From: ZC4RG29 sp036381475
Lineage (GTDB): Bacteria; Bacteroidota; Bacteroidia; Cytophagales; Cyclobacteriaceae
Reading direction: 5' to 3'
DNA: 10,890 bases
NCBI GenBank assembly: GCA_036381475.1
Contig: DASVCT010000081.1
Coordinates: 1-10,890, forward strand
The notes beneath the pieces were generated by a model. That model saw only the letters and a program-made list of their open reading frames with translations. It did not search any database and was not told the origin of the DNA. Position numbers and translations under genes: made by a program. Shown here piece by piece: positions 7,129-10,890 of the stretch. How positions within the stretch are numbered: the first letter of the stretch is position 1; the number at the start of each line of letters is the position of its first letter.

Positions 7129-7219
7129 AAGCCCGCCTTTAGAAATGCCTTTCTAGAAGCACAGTCAAAAAAAGCCCACCTCCACTCTTATCGAAGTAGT
7201 GCAGGCGGGCTTGTCGGGG
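7122..7219. repeat. 17-bp perfect inverted repeat including the tRNA-Pro 3' end
   Basis: Bases 7122-7138 (CCCCGACAAGCCCGCCT) and 7203-7219 are exact reverse complements, 64 bp apart. The right arm holds the tRNA-Pro 3' end and the start of its terminator stem; the left arm is therefore an inverted partial duplicate of that junction. Confidence 0.8.
7167..7212 (-). terminator. Intrinsic terminator of the tRNA-Pro gene
   Basis: Just after the tRNA 3' end, the minus strand forms a stem of about 14 pairs with a single G-G mismatch and one G-U pair (AAGCCCGCCTGCACT against AGTGGAGGTGGGCTT). The loop is 11 nt and a run of seven T follows directly. This is a textbook Rho-independent terminator. Confidence 0.85.
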
Positions 7220-7288
7220 TGAGTAGATTCGAACTACCGACCCCCACGTCCCTAACGTGGTGCGCTAACCGGGCTGCGCTACACCCCG
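7214..7288 (-). tRNA. tRNA-Pro, anticodon AGG
   Basis: The 75-nt sequence folds into a full cloverleaf: acceptor CGGGGTG/CACCCCG (seven pairs), D stem GCGC/GCGC, anticodon stem CCACG/CGTGG, and T arm GGTAG-TTCGAAT-CTACT. The 7-nt anticodon loop TTAGGGA places A34 G35 G36, so the anticodon is AGG, reading CCU and, if A34 is edited to inosine, further proline codons. C1-G72, A73, G35, G36 and G37 all fit bacterial proline tRNA identity. CCA is not encoded. The D-loop and T-loop invariant bases (GG, TTCGA) are present, so it should be functional. Confidence 0.95.
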
Positions 7289-7336
7289 AACCATGTATCC
7301 CAGTGACTGACAGAAGAGCAGCCACACGGGGTTGCA

Positions 7337-7342
7337 ATTATA
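7337..7342 (-). promoter_or_regulatory. Candidate promoter -10 for tRNA-Pro
   Basis: The minus strand reads TATAAT, about 48 bp before the tRNA 5' end and just after the stop of the upstream gene. No clear -35 element was found, so this is tentative. Confidence 0.3.
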
Positions 7343-7363
7343 GCAAAAAGGATCCAATTCCCC

Positions 7364-7996
7364 CTATTTCTTCTTTTTCAGCGAATTGAAAAACTTCGCC
7401 CAGTTGAAAGGGTTCAGCAGCGGATTGGTGACAGGCTGGTATTTGCTGTTCTGCGCATTCGCCCACTGTTCAAGCGAGTAACGTTGGTTCTGAGGCCCGT
7501 CCGGTGGGGTGGTCTTCAGCATCAACGCCAACAGCTCCGCATTCATATTCTTTTCATCGATGGCTTCCGTTGGCACATTGAGTGCCAGCACGGCCTCCTT
7601 AAATACCTCTTCTGTGGGGAAAGGCACAATCTCAACTTCCTTGAGGTAAGTGATGTCCTCAACCATCGTGACGATGATCGTCTGGTATTCGCTCGCGGAA
7701 GGCGGGACAATGTAATGCTGGCGGTGATACCCCACGGCACTGATCACGATGCTGTCCCCCACTAACACCGGCATGGAAAAGAAACCCACCTCATTTGTGG
7801 TAGTCCCCCTCCCCGCTTTGGGCACATAAACGTGCACGCCAGGAACAAACGAAGCGCTATCCGGCCCCAGCACGATACCCGATAACTGGATCACCCGCTT
7901 GGACTGCGCTGCAGCCGGGTGGGTTTTCAAAACACCGACGCCAACCAGCACGCTGACTATCAAGCAGAACCCTATATTTCGGTTTACTTTCCGCAT
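7364..7996 (-). CDS. Secreted carboxypeptidase-regulatory-like domain protein
   Basis: This is a 210-residue exported protein. Residues 1 to about 31 form a Sec signal peptide: a basic start MRKVNRN, a hydrophobic core, and a likely cleavage in HPAAAQ. A CarboxypepD_reg-like beta-sandwich follows (about 36-115), with the usual pattern LSGIVLGPDS...PGVHVYVPKAGRGTTTNEVGFF...VLVGDSIVISAVGY. In Bacteroidota this domain occurs in TonB-dependent receptors and in stand-alone secreted proteins. The remaining part (about 116-210) is unfamiliar and ends in a lysine run. ATG at 7996 is preferred to the GTG one codon upstream. It lies 111 bp downstream of the NO-dismutase-like gene on the same strand, with no visible functional link. 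The function is unknown. Confidence 0.85.
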   Translation of the reverse strand: MRKVNRNIGFCLIVSVLVGVGVLKTHPAAAQSKRVIQLSGIVLGPDSASFVPGVHVYVPKAGRGTTTNEVGFFSMPVLVGDSIVISAVGYHRQHYIVPPSASEYQTIIVTMVEDITYLKEVEIVPFPTEEVFKEAVLALNVPTEAIDEKNMNAELLALMLKTTPPDGPQNQRYSLEQWANAQNSKYQPVTNPLLNPFNWAKFFNSLKKKK

Positions 7997-8107
7997 CACT
8001 GTCAGAATGTCAAATATAAGAATAAGCCCGCAACCGGCCTAATCCATAACATTCCGGACGGGGCGCGTTCAGCCCTGGATGCGGCCCCTAAAATCAATCA
8101 CCGCAGT

Positions 8108-10459
8108 TCAGACCGGGACGTCCATTTCCGTCTTGACAGCGCATACGGCATCACGATCGCCGTCTGACAAAGGGCCGCCCTTTTCCAAAACATTCTTCAG
8201 CCGACGCCGGTTCGAAACAATAAACACGACAAGTGGTATGACACCCCCAACGGTGAAGAGCGCGCCACCTGCAATGCGCATCCACGTGAGTGTCTGGAAT
8301 GTCGCGCTCTCGATAAACGCGCTGCTTCTCGCAAACCAAAGACCGTTCTCGACAACAGCGTTGAACTGGAGCATCCCGGCGGGGAAAAGGTCCATGGCGA
8401 CCATCAGTAAAAGCCCGACGTTAATCGACCAGAACGCCGTCCGCACGAGTTTCGGATTCCAGGCAATAGGATCGAACAACAACTGGCAACAAAACAGGAT
8501 ACCCGCAAGCGAGAGGTTCCCATACACCCCCATCAGCGCTGCGTGCCCATGATTTACCGTCAGGTAGGTTCCGTGTTCGTAATAGTTTGCGATCGGCAGA
8601 TTAATGATGAAGCCCATGACGCCAGCACCAAAGAAATTCCAAAAGTTCACGCCGATCAAAAACAGAAATACTTCAGGGAAACCGAATGCCGACGTTCCTG
8701 GCCTGCCATTGCCCAGGTTCCTGGGCAATTTACTGAACCGCCAGGCCTCCAGGGTCAGCAGGATAAGCGGTACAACCTGCAGCGTCGAAAAGACCGATCC
8801 CAATGCCATGGTGAAAACCGGTTTCGCATTCCAGTAGAAGTTGTGAGAGATTCCCAACAGGCCGGATCCAAGAAAGAGCAGGCAGGCGAGATAAATAACC
8901 CGGATAGCTGCGCGCTCGTTGACAAGCCCCATGAGGACCATGAAATATCCTACGAGGATGGTAGTGAACACCTCGAAGAACGCTTCCGCCCACATATGGA
9001 TGACCATCCAGCGCCAGAAATCAGCAATTACAAAATTCGTGGTGGGTGTGAATACCAACCCGGAACACAGCAACACCAGGATGCTGGCCGTTGCATAGAT
9101 GAGCCAGTTGGGCAGCGCCCAGGGTTTCTTCATCGTCATCACGGGTCGGAGTCCCCTGTACAATATGATCACCCAAAGCCCAAAGACAAGGTACAACATG
9201 CCTTGCCACACTTTGGCAGGCTCGAGGTATTCCCATCCCTGATGGCCAATCCAGTACCATGCATCTCCACTCATCCCTTTCGGCCCGATGAACAAACCGA
9301 CCAGCGCCCCTGCCACCAGCACGACAATGAGTCCAAACACCAGATTTATCAATGCCCTTTGCCGTGCAGGTTCACGCGGACATAACATAGGCATGACGAA
9401 GAAGGAAGCGCCAATCCAACACGCGGAAATCCAGAGCAGCGAAAGCTGGACATGCCAGCTGCGCGTCACGGTAACAGGAAGGACCTCTGAAATGTTAAAT
9501 CCAAAGAAATTTACAAAGCCAACGAAATCGTGCACGGTGAGCACGCCCGCCAGTACCTGCAACCCAAACAGGATTATAGCGGCGTAAAAGAACTTATAAG
9601 TAGCGCGTTGTGTGCGTGTCGGTCTGAATCCGCCGACGCTAGTACGGGTCATGAGCGGCGCGGCGCGGGTAGTGAAGGCAGCGTCGTCAAGCTTTTCCAT
9701 CCTGCCATGATAATAGAGCACGATGCCAAGGCCAACGACGAGTCCCAACGAGCCTAGTATGCTCCAGATCACGACCGCGGGGCTTGGCGCATTGCCGGCA
9801 TCTGGATCGTAGGGCCAGTTGTGAGTATAACTGTATGTCTTCCCTGGCCGACTCACACCGCACACCCATCCGCCCCAGAAAAAGAAGGCGCTGAGCTGCC
9901 TGATCTCCTCCGGGTCATCGATGTATCCTGAAGGCAAGAATGCTTGTTCATGTTCAGGGTCTGTGAATACCTGAAAATAATAGCCGGAAAGCCGCTGGGC
10001 AGCATACGCTTGCGCATCGTCCAGGATCGCCTGGTTTGCCTCTTTATTATATGTGTTGGCTTTAATGGTAGTCTTCACCTTTTCACCAACACCAAGCGCT
10101 TCAATACTTTTTTCATCCGCCGCGCCGACGTCACGGTTATAGTACTCAGACATGAACATGGACGTAAGATGCAATGCCTCCGCCGAATAGTCCGGCCCAC
10201 GATAACCACCATCTCCGAACATACTGCCATACTCCATCAGCGCATACTTCTGGAAGACCATCTGACCATTGCGAATGTCATCCCTACCGTATACTACCGT
10301 GCCGTTCTTATCCACAAAATCGGGTATCGGCGGAGCTTCCGTATACGTGTGAAGACCAATCATAAACACACCTGCGATGCTTGCGGTGAAAATGATCAGC
10401 AGCGGCAACCACCAGTTCCTGGGATTGAGCAGGTATTCAATAAAGCTTCTGGAAGACAT
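8108..10459 (-). CDS. nod: Putative nitric oxide dismutase (qNOR-family heme protein)
   Basis: This 783-residue inner-membrane protein has the architecture of quinol-dependent NO reductase: one N-terminal helix (about 15-36), a periplasmic domain to about 225 without any CxxCH heme site, then about 13 helices. Heme and FeB landmarks are His336 (SWHVQL), His488 and Glu492 (IHMWAE), His539, and His637 and His639 (NHGHAAL). Compared with true qNORs, recalled as HHLY, LEVVP, HxxxExxxF and RxxGD, there are four changes. The second FeB histidine is Asn540 (SHNFYW), the active-site glutamate is Gln561 (LQVVP), the quinol-site glutamate is Gly314 (HDFVG), and the quinol-site aspartate is Gly732 (RIAGG). 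As I recall, these are the hallmarks of Nod, proposed to convert 2 NO to N2 and O2. The qNOR superfamily is certain. The Nod call rests on these residues, and Glu492 is retained. The gene lies downstream of an Rrf2 regulator. Confidence 0.85.
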   Translation of the reverse strand: MSSRSFIEYLLNPRNWWLPLLIIFTASIAGVFMIGLHTYTEAPPIPDFVDKNGTVVYGRDDIRNGQMVFQKYALMEYGSMFGDGGYRGPDYSAEALHLTSMFMSEYYNRDVGAADEKSIEALGVGEKVKTTIKANTYNKEANQAILDDAQAYAAQRLSGYYFQVFTDPEHEQAFLPSGYIDDPEEIRQLSAFFFWGGWVCGVSRPGKTYSYTHNWPYDPDAGNAPSPAVVIWSILGSLGLVVGLGIVLYYHGRMEKLDDAAFTTRAAPLMTRTSVGGFRPTRTQRATYKFFYAAIILFGLQVLAGVLTVHDFVGFVNFFGFNISEVLPVTVTRSWHVQLSLLWISACWIGASFFVMPMLCPREPARQRALINLVFGLIVVLVAGALVGLFIGPKGMSGDAWYWIGHQGWEYLEPAKVWQGMLYLVFGLWVIILYRGLRPVMTMKKPWALPNWLIYATASILVLLCSGLVFTPTTNFVIADFWRWMVIHMWAEAFFEVFTTILVGYFMVLMGLVNERAAIRVIYLACLLFLGSGLLGISHNFYWNAKPVFTMALGSVFSTLQVVPLILLTLEAWRFSKLPRNLGNGRPGTSAFGFPEVFLFLIGVNFWNFFGAGVMGFIINLPIANYYEHGTYLTVNHGHAALMGVYGNLSLAGILFCCQLLFDPIAWNPKLVRTAFWSINVGLLLMVAMDLFPAGMLQFNAVVENGLWFARSSAFIESATFQTLTWMRIAGGALFTVGGVIPLVVFIVSNRRRLKNVLEKGGPLSDGDRDAVCAVKTEMDVPV

Positions 10460-10486
10460 AGGGGTTTGTCATTAGCATAAGACTGC

Positions 10487-10494
10487 CCAAGATA
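10487..10494 (-). promoter_or_regulatory. Candidate -7 box of nod
   Basis: The minus strand reads TATCTTGG, one base from the Bacteroidota consensus TAnnTTTG, about 27 bp upstream of the nod ATG. It touches the edge of the palindrome at 10493-10520, so a protein bound there would interfere with, or directly contact, RNA polymerase. No good -33 element was seen. Confidence 0.35.
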
Positions 10495-10520
10495 ATAAAA
10501 GATAACTTTATCTTTTATTA
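10493..10520. promoter_or_regulatory. Perfect palindrome, probable operator of nod
   Basis: Arms TAATAAAAGATAA and TTATCTTTTATTA (13 bp each, no mismatch) flank a 2-bp centre. A further half-site-like AGATAAAGG follows at 10522-10530. The AAGAT...ATCTT core recalls the AAGATG half-site known for NsrR, an Rrf2-family NO sensor. The nearest upstream gene encodes an Rrf2 protein, which makes it the natural candidate to bind here. The lack of a GC-rich stem plus T-run argues against a terminator. Confidence 0.7.
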
Positions 10521-10573
10521 GAGATAAAGGATTTATTTGTCTTTTTTTGGGACGTTATGGCGAATTTTGTCGC

Positions 10574-10593
10574 AACACGAAACGAAACGTGTT
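10574..10593. promoter_or_regulatory. Second inverted repeat in the rrf2-nod intergenic region
   Basis: AACACG and CGTGTT are separated by 8 bp. It lies 37 bp from the Rrf2 stop and 115 bp upstream of the nod start. It may be a second regulator site or chance; the arms are short. Confidence 0.3.
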
Positions 10594-10629
10594 ATAACAT
10601 TTATGTAGCTTATCAACGATGGATTTCCC

Positions 10630-10890
10630 TTACCGGGAGGATTTGCGTGGCTTCACATTCTTGAGGAAGGTGCGGCCCTTCGTAAGATCTTTAACGAGAC
10701 TTTGAACAGTCGTTTCCTTCATGACCTTTCGAACATGGTCACGATACCCCTTGACCTGTGCATGAATGGGACAGGGAAACTTATCCGAGCATTCCTTGAG
10801 TCCCAGGACACAGGTGTGCAAGACATCGTCGTTTCCATACATGGCTTTCACGACGTCGGCAAGGGTAACCGGCTTTGCGCGTGGGTCGAC
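10630..10890 (-). CDS. Rrf2-family transcriptional regulator, NsrR-like (N-terminus outside the window)
   Basis: The frame is open to the window edge and gives the last 86 residues; a full Rrf2 protein is usually 130-160, so the N-terminal winged helix is missing. The visible part starts KPVTLADVVKAMYG, the typical dimerisation-helix region. It then carries three cysteines and a histidine spaced as C-x6-C-x5-C-x2-H in HTCVLGLKECSDKFPCPIH. This matches the iron-sulfur ligand region of IscR/NsrR-type regulators, where the cluster senses NO or cluster status. The tail is basic (KNVKPRKSSR). It is transcribed toward nod, with 170 bp between them containing a strong palindrome, so regulation of nod by this protein in response to NO is a reasonable inference. 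Another Rrf2 signal cannot be excluded. Confidence 0.88.
   Translation of the reverse strand, partial: VDPRAKPVTLADVVKAMYGNDDVLHTCVLGLKECSDKFPCPIHAQVKGYRDHVRKVMKETTVQSLVKDLTKGRTFLKNVKPRKSSR

Noticed and set aside
8543..9385. 280-residue open frame on the plus strand opposite nod
   Set aside because: It lies wholly antisense to the conserved nod gene, and the product is a low-complexity polar protein with no recognisable domain.
8108..10459. Ordinary quinol-dependent NO reductase
   Set aside because: Four diagnostic residues for FeB, proton/active site and quinol binding are replaced (Asn540, Gln561, Gly314, Gly732).
10493..10520. Terminator of the rrf2 gene
   Set aside because: The palindrome is almost pure A/T with no GC stem, lies over 100 bp from the rrf2 stop and sits at the nod promoter.

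Overview
The window looks like chromosomal DNA of a member of the Bacteroidota, probably from the Cytophagales/Chitinophagales side. The signs are a mid-range GC content, starts mostly without Shine-Dalgarno sites, a single-domain PruA of about 540 residues, a CreD of the Bacteroidota type, a secreted carboxypeptidase-regulatory-like domain protein, and repeated small GIY-YIG nuclease genes. The genus cannot be named from the sequence.

Left part, plus strand (1-2181): the C-terminal three quarters of the inner-membrane protein CreD, followed with an ATGA overlap by a polytopic membrane protein. That protein resembles, from memory, the membrane half of the larger MSEP-CTERM/XrtN-associated proteins. 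Its 3' end overlaps the convergent pruA by 25 bp, so it may be truncated.

Middle, minus strand (2157-6153): housekeeping and metabolic genes. In transcription order they are a zinc-free, cysteine-free MDR oxidoreductase, an ArsR-type regulator, a YjjG-like HAD nucleotidase and the proline-catabolic dehydrogenase pruA.

Repeat-rich part (6285-7288): two nearly identical GIY-YIG mini-genes in tandem, each with a small palindrome (CCCGAC...GTCGGG) at the same distance upstream. Next to them is a broken copy of tRNA-Pro whose body is interrupted by longer relatives of the same palindrome. An intact tRNA-Pro with the unusual anticodon AGG follows, with its own intrinsic terminator. A possible nuclease-linked palindromic repeat family can be read here.

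Right part, minus strand (7364-10890): a secreted carboxypeptidase-regulatory-like protein, then a 783-residue member of the quinol-dependent NO reductase family. One FeB histidine has become Asn, the conserved active-site Glu has become Gln, and two quinol-site acidic residues have become Gly. This is the signature expected of a nitric oxide dismutase (Nod), the enzyme proposed to turn 2 NO into N2 and O2. Upstream lies the C-terminal half of an Rrf2-family regulator with a Cys-Cys-Cys-His cluster like that of the NO sensor NsrR. Between them is a perfect 13-bp-arm palindrome overlapping the likely nod promoter. A NO-responsive regulator, an operator and a putative O2-making enzyme form the most interesting unit in the window.
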